A stretch of 38,927 nt of DNA from Albidovulum litorale (GTDB lineage: Bacteria > Pseudomonadota > Alphaproteobacteria > Rhodobacterales > Rhodobacteraceae): assembly GCF_025751495.1 (NCBI RefSeq), contig NZ_JAOWKZ010000006.1, forward strand, positions 1 through 38,927. Direction: 5' to 3'. The notes beneath the pieces were generated by a model. That model saw nothing but the letters and a program-made list of their open reading frames with translations. It was not told where the DNA came from and did no database searches. The position numbers and the translations under genes are program-made. This document shows, one piece after another, positions 8,057 to 16,146 of the stretch (position 1 is its first letter; every line of letters begins with the position of its first letter).

Positions 8057-8247
8057 CTCCATTTACCAATGAGGACACGATTCCCGCACGGGCGCGCAAT
8101 GACGTGCCGCAAGAGCGTCGGTGCCTTCGCTGCGGCACCGCCTTCCGAAGCGAAGGGTTCGGGCAGAGGATCTGTCCGCGCTGCAAGGGGTCAAACGCGT
8201 GGCGGAACGCCGCCCCTGTAGGCCCTGGTTCGTCTCGCCGCCGCTGA
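8053..8247 (+). CDS. Small zinc-ribbon protein
   Basis: A 64-residue basic protein with two CxxC knuckles, CLRCGTAF and CPRCKGSN, 17 residues apart. This is a classic zinc ribbon of about 25 residues (residues 24-46), with little else apart from a basic tail. It starts at an ATGA overlap with the coiled-coil gene, so it is co-translated. Small single zinc ribbons act as DNA/RNA-binding or protein-binding adaptors; the target here is unknown. Confidence 0.7.
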   Translation: MTPFTNEDTIPARARNDVPQERRCLRCGTAFRSEGFGQRICPRCKGSNAWRNAAPVGPGSSRRR

Positions 8248-8935
8248 CGTATTTCAGGGAGCTCAACCGTTTTTCCCGCGCACGGACAAGTTGCATGAAT
8301 GCCGTATTTCTTAGCGGTCCAAACGACAGGTCCCTACTACGGACTATCCTACACGCTGCGCCAACGTGCCGAAGGCGAAGGCTGAAGCGAGGCATCCAGA
8401 GCACCCCAAGAGTCCGAAAGGGATCGTCCACACCCTCAGTAACATCTCCTTTTCGGGGTATCATTTGATGTGGACCACTTGGCCGCAGTATGTAGTCCGG
8501 CCTTGGAGCCGACCTGCGGCTACGTAAAAGAGCCGAGTTTTCAGGCAATCTGAATGTCGGCTTCCGTGCTTCCCGCCGAGGCTAGCTCGCATCTGCGGAG
8601 AAGGTCCGCAATCCGCCCTTTTTTGCTGAAACGGCTTTGATGCACCGAGCAGAACATGGCCCGTGACGAGTTTGGATATCAGGCCCATCTGACAAATGCC
8701 ACTGGCATCGAAGTGCTCAGATCGGCTTTGTAAAAAGTCATTGAAGATTATAGCCTTAACGGAAATTCACTTAATCGGTGCAGTCATCAGGTAAGGAGAA
8801 TAACGGCCACGAGAGAACGCTTCCGGACCCATCGCGCCAGAGCCGGTGAACAGCCTCAACCGCATAACCCTTGAAAACCACGGAAAATTCTGGCCGAAGT
8901 TGGTACCGGAGAAACTTTTCGCGAGGGCAACTGGC
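8248..8935. other. Non-coding or decayed stretch before the IS6 pile-up
   Basis: About 690 bases without a convincing gene. Open frames lack ribosome binding sites and family resemblance, and I see no tRNA-like fold. The stretch ends exactly at an IS6 inverted-repeat end (8936). Confidence 0.45.
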
Positions 8936-9750
8936 GGTGCTGGCAGACTAATTCGAACTCGTCTCAGCAAGGGCAGTGTCGCTGTCCTTTATGGCGCGCA
9001 GAGACCGCGCCACTCAGCGAGAGCGGCGGCTCGGTTGGCCTTGAAATTTTGTCGCGAGTTGTGGCTGCGTTCTTGGTTGAAGTGGTTCGAGACGGAAGCG
9101 TGGACGGCGGCGAATTTCTGGAGACTTCGCACGCGACGGAAGCGGAGCATCGCCCGCTCTCGCCTTCGGAAAGGCAAGTGTGAATTCTCCGCGCGGTTAT
9201 TCGTCCACTGGCCGGTTTGCTGGCGCTCACGGATACCGAGATCACCCAAAGCGGCCCCGTAGGAGCGCAGACAATCAGTGACGAACTCATCGGCTGAACC
9301 GTGCCGCTTCAGAGATTTCCTTAAAAATTTCAATGCTGCTTTCCTGTCTCGCTTCCTCGTCACGAAACTCTCGAGCACTTCGCCTTCATGATCGACGGCG
9401 CGCCACAGGTAGTGACGCTCGCCATTGATCTTCACAAACATCTCGTCGAGATGCCATCTCCAGTGGCTCGATCGCATACCCAAGACCCGACGTTTCCGGA
9501 TCTCAGAAGCGAACATCGGCCCGAACCGATGCCACCAAAATCGGACCGTCTCGTGGCAAATGTCGACGCCCCGCTCGTGGAGTAGATCCTCGACGTTCCG
9601 GAGCGACAGCGGGAACCGGACATACATCATCACCGCCAGGCGAATGATCTCGGGACTGGTTTTGAAGTACTTGAAGGGCGAGCGTTTGATCATGCCCGGA
9701 CGCTACGTGGCGGCTGCACCGCCCTCAAGCCGAGTTCTTCTGACAGGACC
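8936..9750 (-). mobile_element. IS6-family element 1 (complete, ~815 bp)
   Basis: The left end GGTGCTGGCAGACTAATTCG (8936) and right end (minus-strand reading GGTCCTGTCAGAAGAACTCG from 9750) form imperfect inverted repeats around one transposase gene, at the ~0.8 kb length usual for IS6. The 8-bp flanks (CAACTGGC left, CGCGGCGG right) do not match, so no target duplication remains. The right end directly abuts a truncated transposase of a second IS6 element. Confidence 0.8.
8989..9693 (-). CDS. IS6-family transposase (intact)
   Basis: A 234-residue DDE transposase starting MIKRSPFKYF. The N-terminus carries the HTH-like region (SLRNVEDLLHERGVDI, then TVRFWWHRFGP). The catalytic DDE core follows: WHLDEMFVKI (first Asp), a second Asp in ADEFVTDCLRSYG, and Glu in NNRAENSHLPFRRRER. 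All three are present and the length is typical, so the protein is probably active. It promotes replicative, cointegrate-forming transposition, as IS6 enzymes do, and so can generate deletions and inversions next to itself. Confidence 0.9.
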   Translation of the reverse strand: MIKRSPFKYFKTSPEIIRLAVMMYVRFPLSLRNVEDLLHERGVDICHETVRFWWHRFGPMFASEIRKRRVLGMRSSHWRWHLDEMFVKINGERHYLWRAVDHEGEVLESFVTRKRDRKAALKFLRKSLKRHGSADEFVTDCLRSYGAALGDLGIRERQQTGQWTNNRAENSHLPFRRRERAMLRFRRVRSLQKFAAVHASVSNHFNQERSHNSRQNFKANRAAALAEWRGLCAP

Positions 9751-9751
9751 C

Positions 9752-10326
9752 GCGGCGGAGATCCGAAAGCGGCGTGTTGAGAGGATGCAGTCCAGTCGCG
9801 CCCGTTGGCACCTAGACGAGATGTTCGTAACGGTCAACGGCGAGCGGCATTATCTGTGGCGGGCCGTCGATCACGAGGGTGAGGTGCTGGAAAGCTTCGT
9901 TACGAAGAGGCGGGACAAGAACGCGGCATTGAAATTCCTTAAGAAATCCCTGAAGCGGCATGGACGAGCCGACGAATTCGTGACTGATCGCCTTCGATCC
10001 TATGGCGCTGCACTTGGCGAGATGGGCATCCGCGACCGCCAGCAAACCGGCCGATGGATGAACAACCGCGCCGAGAACTCGCACTTGTCATTTCGACGAC
10101 GGGAGCGGGCCATGCTCCGCTTTCGTCAGATGCGATCGTTGCAGAAGTTCGCATCCGTCCACGCCTCTGTCCTCAACCTGTTCAACTCGGAGCGCAGCCT
10201 CTCCTCTCGACAGAATTTCAAGTTGAACCGCGCCGCTGCTCTCGCCGAGTGGCGCGGCCTCTTCGCGGCATAAGGGACAACCATCCTGCCCTTGCTGAGA
10301 CGAGATCGCATTTGTCTGCCACCACC
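9752..10326 (+). pseudogene. IS6-family element 2, 5'-truncated transposase
   Basis: From about 9758 the plus strand encodes EIRKRRVERM through WRGLFAA (stop at 10271-10273). This corresponds to the last ~170 residues of an IS6 transposase, and the three catalytic acidic residues (WHLDEMF, DEFVTDRL, RAENSHLSF) are retained. The N-terminal ~65 residues, including the HTH, are missing because IS6 element 1 begins at 9750. The terminal repeat CGCATTTGTCTGCCACCACC ends at 10326. It is divergent from element 1 and points the opposite way, so the two are not a simple duplication. Confidence 0.8.
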
Positions 10327-10407
10327 CTTGAACGGGTTCGACTTGGCCATGAATCGACGCTACGAGTGAGCCACGCCCGTCTCAACCGGAATCCCTCTTA
10401 CAGGACC
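10327..10407 (-). mobile_element. IS6-family element 3, 5'-end remnant (81 bp)
   Basis: Read on the minus strand from 10407, this begins with an IS6-type end (GGTCCTGTAAGAGGGATTCC). It continues to an ATG at 10350 encoding MAKSNPFK, comparable to MIKRSPFK at the start of the intact transposase. It then stops at the terminal repeat of element 2. Only the left end and about eight codons survive. Its outer end is 2 bp from the stop codon of the next gene. Confidence 0.65.
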
Positions 10408-10409
10408 CA

Positions 10410-10853
10410 TCAAGCGCCACTGCGTCTTCCATGAATTCGAACCGTAGCGGTGCCACCTGTCGGAACGCGTTTGTAGATGATCTTCACGACCCGAATGCCG
10501 CGCACCAGACCGGGTAGGAGCATCTTGCGGGTCCGGCTTCCAGCCGAAATGATCGACCGGACGCGAAGCTCGGACGTTTCGCCGTTGGTGAATGTCACCT
10601 CTATGCTTTCGATGAAGATCGGCTTGTCGACGGCTTCGACGACAAGCCCTGTAAAGAGGCCCTTTGCCAGCGTGACAGGAACGATGCTGAAATTCTTGAC
10701 AAGGTTGACCCGGCTCTCTCCAAGCAGGATCCAACCCTCGCCCAACGAGGGATCTGCACGCGCCGCGAACGGAAAAGCCGCGACAAGTGCGATAAAGCCG
10801 CGGCGATGAACTTTCGTCGGAAAACCGCTACCGTTGATGGGTGTTTGTGTCAT
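10410..10853 (-). CDS. Small exported protein, possible DUF2541-type
   Basis: A 147-residue protein starting MTQTPINGSG. A twin-arginine-like signal (KVHRRGFIALVAAFPFAARA) is followed by a ~110-residue beta-rich domain (GWILLGESRVNLVKNF, then FIESIEVTFTNGETSEL, LPGLVRGIRVVKIIYKR). The order 'W-x-LG ... strand with NGE ... LPG-x-R-x-I ... Y' resembles the small exported DUF2541-type family; this is recall, not a search. The C-terminal residues run right up to an IS6 end, so the last few residues may not be native. It lies ~100 bp downstream of the barrel gene on the same strand. Confidence 0.6.
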   Translation of the reverse strand: MTQTPINGSGFPTKVHRRGFIALVAAFPFAARADPSLGEGWILLGESRVNLVKNFSIVPVTLAKGLFTGLVVEAVDKPIFIESIEVTFTNGETSELRVRSIISAGSRTRKMLLPGLVRGIRVVKIIYKRVPTGGTATVRIHGRRSGA

Positions 10854-10962
10854 TTCTCTATCCCTTCGAGCGTGTTCGTTTCTGGCGTCCGCATCATTGT
10901 TTTGCATTCGCCGTGAGCCGTGCCGAACTTTGTGCCGGATGCGCAGATCCTGATCCCCGCGA

Positions 10963-12108
10963 TCAAAAGCGCTGGCCCAATGTGACGTAGAGGAAGTCCT
11001 CCTGGTCGTCGTTCCGCGCGTAATCGATGGCATAGTCGAGGCCGAACTTCCGGGACACGCGAACGCGCAATCCGACGCCGGCAGCAAAGCCGCCGCTGTC
11101 GAACGACATGCTCCCGAGTGACTCTCCGCCGCCGCCGAAGCCCGCAAAAACAACGTAACCGAAGCGGTTGGACAGGCGTCCGCGATACTCGGCCTGAACC
11201 GCCGCGGACCATGGCTCGAGATCGTCGAGCGCGCCGAAACCCCGCAACCCGTTGGCCAGGCCGACGCCGCATGCATCGAAGAACGGTGCGGAATATGCCA
11301 ATCCGCAGAGCGAGGCCTTTGCGGCCAGGACACCGCTTTCCCCAACCTCCCGGTAATGTGCGGCGGAAAGCAAACCCTTTGTGTAACTGCGATCGAGCAC
11401 TTTGAAATTGCCGCCGAAAATCGAGTCGACTTCTACACCATAGGAGAGAGATGCGGCGACCAAGGTCCCTTCGGTTGGATAGAATGTGTCGTCCCGCGTG
11501 TCGAACGTGACGTCCAGGCCAACCTTTCCCAAGGACAAGTCGGCATCCGGCCTGAGGATTGGCGGCAAGACTCCAAGGCCGGGCGAGTTTATTCCGATCG
11601 TCGAATCCAGATAGGTGAACGATACGCCTGCGGATAGGGACTCAGAGATGCCGCGGTCGACCCGGAGAGCATAGGCTTCGCCCGTCTGTTTGATCGGAAT
11701 GTTAACTGAACTTCCGAGCGGAAAGTCGTAAAACAGAGTCGCCTCAGCGGCAAACAGGCTCACAGACCAGCCGCCGTCGGCAAAACTCAGGCTGAAGCCG
11801 CCGCCGAGCCCTTCGCTGCCATTGCTCGACTTGAGTTTGGCGAGACCCGCGCCGGACGGTTTCGACCCCGGCAATGTAAAAAGATAGCCAGCCCCGAGGG
11901 TAAGTCCGCTTCCGATCATGGGGTTGGAGAAAGGGATCGGCGCGACAATGACGGAGCCTCGGCGAAAACCCAGATCGGCCTTTGCCGCAGCCTGAGGGTT
12001 CGCGAGTTCGCGCTCGAGCAATGATACTTGCGCTAGTGCCGCGCTGCTTCCCGACGACAGAAGCAACGCTGAGACGACACCGGCACGCAGTACTTTCTTT
12101 ATCATCAT
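10963..12108 (-). CDS. BamA/TamA (Omp85, surface antigen D15)-like outer-membrane barrel
   Basis: A 381-residue protein with a Sec signal (MMIKKVLRAG to SSGSSAALAQ), no obvious POTRA repeats, and a beta-barrel of alternating amphipathic strands. The motifs GLDVTFDTRDDTFYPTEGT and GLRGFGALDD match the conserved barrel and lid-loop region of Omp85 proteins, and the final residue is Phe (TLGQRF), the barrel-assembly signal. At this size it resembles short 'BamA/TamA family outer membrane protein' genes of unknown job rather than BamA itself. The exported DUF2541-like gene follows. An IS3-like end lies 43 bp upstream of its start and may have replaced its promoter. Confidence 0.85.
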   Translation of the reverse strand: MMIKKVLRAGVVSALLLSSGSSAALAQVSLLERELANPQAAAKADLGFRRGSVIVAPIPFSNPMIGSGLTLGAGYLFTLPGSKPSGAGLAKLKSSNGSEGLGGGFSLSFADGGWSVSLFAAEATLFYDFPLGSSVNIPIKQTGEAYALRVDRGISESLSAGVSFTYLDSTIGINSPGLGVLPPILRPDADLSLGKVGLDVTFDTRDDTFYPTEGTLVAASLSYGVEVDSIFGGNFKVLDRSYTKGLLSAAHYREVGESGVLAAKASLCGLAYSAPFFDACGVGLANGLRGFGALDDLEPWSAAVQAEYRGRLSNRFGYVVFAGFGGGGESLGSMSFDSGGFAAGVGLRVRVSRKFGLDYAIDYARNDDQEDFLYVTLGQRF

Positions 12109-12150
12109 TAAAGATGTCCTATAAGTTCTGCTGCCGCTGGGCGGCCTTAC

Positions 12151-12240
12151 CTGACTGATCCAGTTTGATTGTTAGTGCATGAGCGGCCTCTGCGCCACTG
12201 GGATGATGGTCTCGGGTGCCGGTGCTCTATAGCCGAAGCG
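12151..12240 (-). mobile_element. IS3-family terminal fragment
   Basis: The sequence CTGACTGATCCAGTTTGATTG closely matches the left end of the IS3 element at 19933. The minus strand encodes the last ~22 residues of an OrfB transposase, GYRAPAPETIIPVAQRPLMH and then a stop, comparable to GYRPPAPETIVQMDPRPVMH at 19954. Only about 90 bp remain, cut at 12240 where an IS110 fragment begins. Confidence 0.75.
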
Positions 12241-12313
12241 GCTTGTGACCGTGGCCCTCGCCAACAAGACGGCGCGCACCGCATGGGCACTGCTCGTGAA
12301 GGGAGAGAGCTAA
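12241..12313 (+). mobile_element. IS110-family transposase C-terminal scar
   Basis: Codons from 12245 read VTVALANKTARTAWALLVKGES and then TAA at 12311. This corresponds to VRLALANKMARIVWALMARGG at the C-terminus of the IS110 transposase at 16147. About 22 codons survive, fused directly to the IS3 scar. The 12314-12530 stretch that follows probably includes the IS110 3' non-coding end. Confidence 0.7.
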
Positions 12314-12727
12314 AGGGCCGCACCGGCCATCTGAACGAAGGAGAACATGGCGGCGCTCCAAAGGCACCGCGACGAGATGCAAGGGCAGACGTGAGTGACG
12401 ATGATCAAGCGAGGCCGCTGCCGGGACACCCCGAGGTACTGTCTGGGCGTCAAAGCTTGATAGTCTGATTGGGGCCTGGCTTGCGGACTTCATCAGGGCC
12501 AGCGGTCACACGCACCGCGCACACAGGCCAGACACATGACCGCACCCCGCTACGATCGAAATCAGCTCAAATCAACTCTTGCACAAACGGAGCCGTCCAC
12601 ACATGACAGCACCCGTCAAACATTGTACTTGCCTCGGCCCGGGCCTCCGAGTTTACTCCAATCCGTTTTTTGCCGATGCGATTGCTGCACGACCGCGACG
12701 CCGGCTCTTTCCAACGGAGAATGATCG
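12314..12727. other. IS-derived or intergenic stretch before the DUF389 gene
   Basis: About 410 bases with no supported gene. The first part is plausibly the non-coding tail of the IS110 scar. The last ~60 bases hold the leader of the DUF389 gene, ending in GGAG 8 bases before its ATG. Confidence 0.45.
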
Positions 12728-13810
12728 ATGTCATCGTCGGTACTTCAGCGGCTCGCGCAATCGCTGAATGGACGGAGTTCCGGCAAGGCCAAGGACAGCG
12801 ATTTACTTTTCAGCCAGATCGAGGAATCCTCGGTTCCTAGCCTGAATTTCTATTTCATGCTGGCCATGGCGACGGCGATCGCGTCCTTCGGGCTGCTCAG
12901 CAACAGCGCGCCGGCAATCATCGGCGCGATGATCGTGGCGCCACTCATGTCGCCGATCATCGGGTTTTCGTTTGGCTCGATCATGGGCAAGGACAGACTG
13001 ACGGTCCAGTCCGCGACCTCGATTGTCACCGGTGTCGGATTCGTGATCGGTATTGCGTTCGTCTGCACAAACCTGATCGGTCTGCGGGTCGTCGGTTCCG
13101 AAATTCTTGCGCGCACTGCACCTTCTACCCTCGACCTGCTGGTTGCTTTGTGCTCGGGGGCGGCAGCAGCCTTCGCACATGCGCGGATCGGGATCGCAAA
13201 TTCGATTGCGGGCGTCGCGATCGCCGTCGCTCTGGTGCCTCCCCTATCGGTGGTCGGGATCGGCCTTGCCCTTGGCGAAGACGCGGTTTCCGCTCAGGCG
13301 ATTGCCCTATCGGACATTCATCATCAGGGTGACGGCTACACGATGGCCGGCGGCGCTTTTCTGCTTTTCATCACGAACTTTCTCGGCATCGTCGCCGCGG
13401 CCATGCTGGTCTTTGGATTGCAAGGATACGGGCACTGGCGCAAACCGTTCATCGTGTCCTCGGTCCTTCTGATGTCGTCCTTCTTCGTCGTCGACCGTCT
13501 AGACCGACGGCTCGAGATCATCTTCGTCGAAGACACGGTGAAACGTCTCTATGTCGAAGCAGTGAAAGCGAAAACAGGCCTTGTTTCCGACAACCACTTC
13601 ATCCTTCAGGTCCGGGGCGAGCGCGACAACGGGCTGCTCGGCGTGTCAGTTGTCATGCTGGGCGTACGCGAAAGCCTCGACGATCTCGACAGTTCGGCGG
13701 AAACATTCCGAGGTTTGCTGTCAGAACAGCTGGGAGAACCAGTCTCCCTGCGGCTGAAGATAATCCCGATCGACATCATCGATCACGAGGCGATGGCGTC
13801 CAAAAAGTAA
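12728..13810 (+). CDS. DUF389 / TIGR00341-family integral membrane protein
   Basis: A 360-residue protein starting MSSSVLQRLA. Several transmembrane helices run from about residue 40 to 260, with the family hallmark AIIGAMIVAPLMSPIIGFSF and a later AVALVPPLSVVGIGLAL. The C-terminal ~95 residues are soluble. Members are widespread and uncharacterised; some authors call them poorly understood transporters. Here it stands alone between IS scars and a lipoprotein gene, with its own Shine-Dalgarno, so nothing nearby points to a substrate. Confidence 0.85.
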   Translation: MSSSVLQRLAQSLNGRSSGKAKDSDLLFSQIEESSVPSLNFYFMLAMATAIASFGLLSNSAPAIIGAMIVAPLMSPIIGFSFGSIMGKDRLTVQSATSIVTGVGFVIGIAFVCTNLIGLRVVGSEILARTAPSTLDLLVALCSGAAAAFAHARIGIANSIAGVAIAVALVPPLSVVGIGLALGEDAVSAQAIALSDIHHQGDGYTMAGGAFLLFITNFLGIVAAAMLVFGLQGYGHWRKPFIVSSVLLMSSFFVVDRLDRRLEIIFVEDTVKRLYVEAVKAKTGLVSDNHFILQVRGERDNGLLGVSVVMLGVRESLDDLDSSAETFRGLLSEQLGEPVSLRLKIIPIDIIDHEAMASKK

Positions 13811-14455
13811 GTTACAGTGTGCGATGCAGGCCTTGTAAGACAAACTTAGCTGTCTGACGTCGGCACCTGCCGGACAGAATCAGGGGGTTGAGCAACGGAG
13901 GACAAATGTCAGCTCCCTTGATGAACGGAGATAGCCTCGAAACGCTTGTAAGAAAGGCAACCGTCCATAGAGACAAAAGGTGCGTTCCGACATGCCGTGC
14001 TGACGGCACGGGCCAAGGCACTTTTCCTCTATTAAATTCTTGGCCAGGGTGCCGATGATCATCTCGAACTAGAAACTCGTTCGCTTCGTTGTCCGTCCAC
14101 ACGTTGATACGGGCTCTGATCGACCCAAGCTGCGTAACCGCCATATGCCCGTCATGGTGCGTCAGAAGGCGATTTCAAGTTGCACACATAGTGGTATTGT
14201 CAGAGGAATCGTGATTGGCCGCCCGTTACTGCCCTCTCCCTTGGAGAGAAGGCGCAAAAAACTGATCTGTAGGGCAAGAGATCTTGCAGAGCGCAGACGA
14301 GACCAACAACCGAACAGTTGCCAGCCTAACAGATCAAGTTCTTCTGACAACACCCTGTTTCAGGTTAGGCGGCGGCGGCCTGGTGCTGCCGAACCAGAGC
14401 CTGAATTTTGCTCGCCCGGCTCTCTAAGAATAAACCTGACGATGAACAAAATCGT
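13811..14455. other. 645-bp stretch with no recognised gene
   Basis: Between the DUF389 gene and the lipoprotein gene. Open frames of ~110 codons exist on both strands, but they lack ribosome binding sites, compositional order or family motifs. The sequence is less G+C-rich than its surroundings and may be a decayed gene or an IS remnant. Confidence 0.4.
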
Positions 14456-14725
14456 TTACGGGCAGGCAGCCTGGTAGGTCTGCCCGGTTTGTGAGTTCCG
14501 GTAGGTGCAGAGCCGAGATGTCGTTTGGTTCGCTCCGACCTGCGCCCCGACAGCGGCTCCGACCAGCGTCGCGGCGGTTCTCCCTTTGCCGCTTCCAAGC
14601 TGGTTACCGACCGCCGCGCCAACGAGCGCACCTGATGCAGCGTTTACACCTTGATTGTCCGTACATCCCGCAAGCATACCGAAAAATGCCGCTGCCATAA
14701 GTGCCGTTCCTGCCACTCTGATCAT
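14456..14725 (-). CDS. Glycine-zipper lipoprotein
   Basis: An 89-residue protein starting MIRVAGTALM (AAGGAG 6 bases before the ATG at 14725). The signal ends in a lipobox, MLAGC, giving a lipidated Cys at residue 22. The mature part has glycine-zipper repeats (ASGALVGAAVGNQLG, then AATLVGAAVGAQVGAN) typical of the small 2TM glycine-zipper/OsmB-like family. The tail has two further Cys (RLCTYRNSQT, AACP). Such proteins sit at the outer membrane and are often stress-induced; the exact role is unknown. Confidence 0.85.
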   Translation of the reverse strand: MIRVAGTALMAAAFFGMLAGCTDNQGVNAASGALVGAAVGNQLGSGKGRTAATLVGAAVGAQVGANQTTSRLCTYRNSQTGQTYQAACP

Positions 14726-14847
14726 TCTCCACTCCTTCCGTTGTAACCCAAATTCGAACAGCCTCGTTGGCTTCGAAGAACCCAAATTTCTCGTAGTTAA
14801 GAATTTCAAGTGAACATGGTTATCGCTACTATTTCAACATTCTTGTG

Positions 14848-15893
14848 GCTATGTTGCACAAAACGTCTGATGGCCGAGGTTCCCCTATCCCTGGACGGAC
14901 TTATCTCACGGCTTCCGTGACAGGTATGCCAGAGCGGTGTAGCCGTTCAGTACGGCGATGCGGACCTGGAGTTCGGCGACTTGGCGATCGAAGTCCCGCG
15001 CCATGAGGCGCTGCCCCATCAGCTTCACACAATGCATCTTCGTTTAAACGCGACTTCGCGGTGGTATCCGCTCCATCGTCGCCACAGAGCCCGGCCTAGG
15101 TATTTCGACGCTCTCAGGGCCTCGTTTCGCGCCACGGCTCCGGCGGTGATCGTCTTCCAGGGCTTCGCGTTCTTGCGGGGTGGGATGACGGCATGGGCGC
15201 CGCGTTCGGCGATCGCATCATGGCACTTGCGGGTGTCGTCGGCGCCGTCGGCGGTCACCGAACCGATCTCTTCGTCCAGTGGGATCTGGCTGAGCAGATC
15301 GGGCAGGACAGGTGCGTCGCCGATGTGGCTCCCAGTGATCTCGACAGCCCGGACCTCCAGCGTCTCCTCATCGATCCCGAGATGGATCTTACGCCAGACG
15401 CGCCGTTTGGAGCCGCCGTGCTTGCGCGCATTCCACTCGCCTTCGCACTCGACCTTTATGCCCGTGCTGTCGATAAGCAGGTGCAACGGTCCCTTGGAGC
15501 CGCGATCGGGGATGTTCACGGCCAGCGTCTTCTGGTGGCGGCACAGCGTGCTAAAGTCGGGCACTGCCCAGTCGAGACCGACCAGGCGTGGCAGACTCTC
15601 CACGAACCCGGTCGTCTGCCGGAGAGCCATGCCGAAGAGAACCTTCATCGTAAGGCACCTCTGGATGGCGGCATCGCTGTAGGTCCGCTGGCGGCCACGC
15701 CTGCCTGTCGGCGCGGCATCCCAGTTCATCGCGGGGTCGAACCAGATCGTCAGCGAGCCCCGGCGCTTGAGCGCTTCATTGTAGGCTGGCCAGTTACTGG
15801 TCTTGTAGGACGGGGGGTTCGGTCTGCTCATGCAGTACAGCTACCACGCTGGATTCACAAGATGAATCCCTCACGCGATTTGTGCAACATGTG
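14848..15893 (-). mobile_element. IS5-family element (inactive copy)
   Basis: Terminal sequences containing ATGTTGCACAAA on the left (about 14851) and, inverted, TTTGTGCAACAT on the right (about 15879-15890) bracket one transposase gene over ~1.05 kb, the normal size for this group. Exact ends are approximate. The enclosed transposase is broken (see next entry). Confidence 0.75.
14906..15831 (-). pseudogene. IS5-family transposase with frameshift and loss of the catalytic Glu
   Basis: The first ~260 codons (MSRPNPPSYK to RRWSGYHR) read as an IS5-family DDE transposase, with LLIDSTGIKVE (first Asp) and VTADGADDTRKCH (second Asp). At the Y-(2)-R-(3)-E-(6)-K signature, one base is missing after CAC CGC, sending the frame to a stop at 15025. 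In the correct frame the codon expected to encode the catalytic Glu reads TAA (GTT-TAA-ACG). After it the native C-terminus resumes (TKMHCVKLMGQRLMARDF to a stop at 14906). Both lesions make the protein inactive. Confidence 0.85.
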
Positions 15894-16146
15894 TAACCGC
15901 CCCATGCGCAAGAGGGGTTTTGAAGCTGTCTTGGCGCGTCATCGGGTGCTTACATGTGTCCGGCCTCAGATGCGGCCAATTCCATGCCGCGGGCCCGTAT
16001 GGTGTTCGCCGGTCGGGTCCAGATCAAAGCCGCGGGCTCGATGGCACTCTGTTGCACACTGGTTCTCCCGATCCCGTCTCACGACTATTGCGCCAAACTG
16101 CTCCTTGCCCTCTTCCGCTCCGACGTCCTCGCGACCGACGACCGAC
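15894..16146. other. Gap between IS5 and IS110
   Basis: About 250 bases without a gene, probably the 3' non-coding end of the IS110 element. No motif stands out. Confidence 0.4.

Noticed and set aside
13812-14144. A 110-codon minus-strand frame in the 13.8-14.4 kb gap
   Set aside because: No ribosome binding site, no recognisable fold and atypical composition; kept only as an unexplained stretch.
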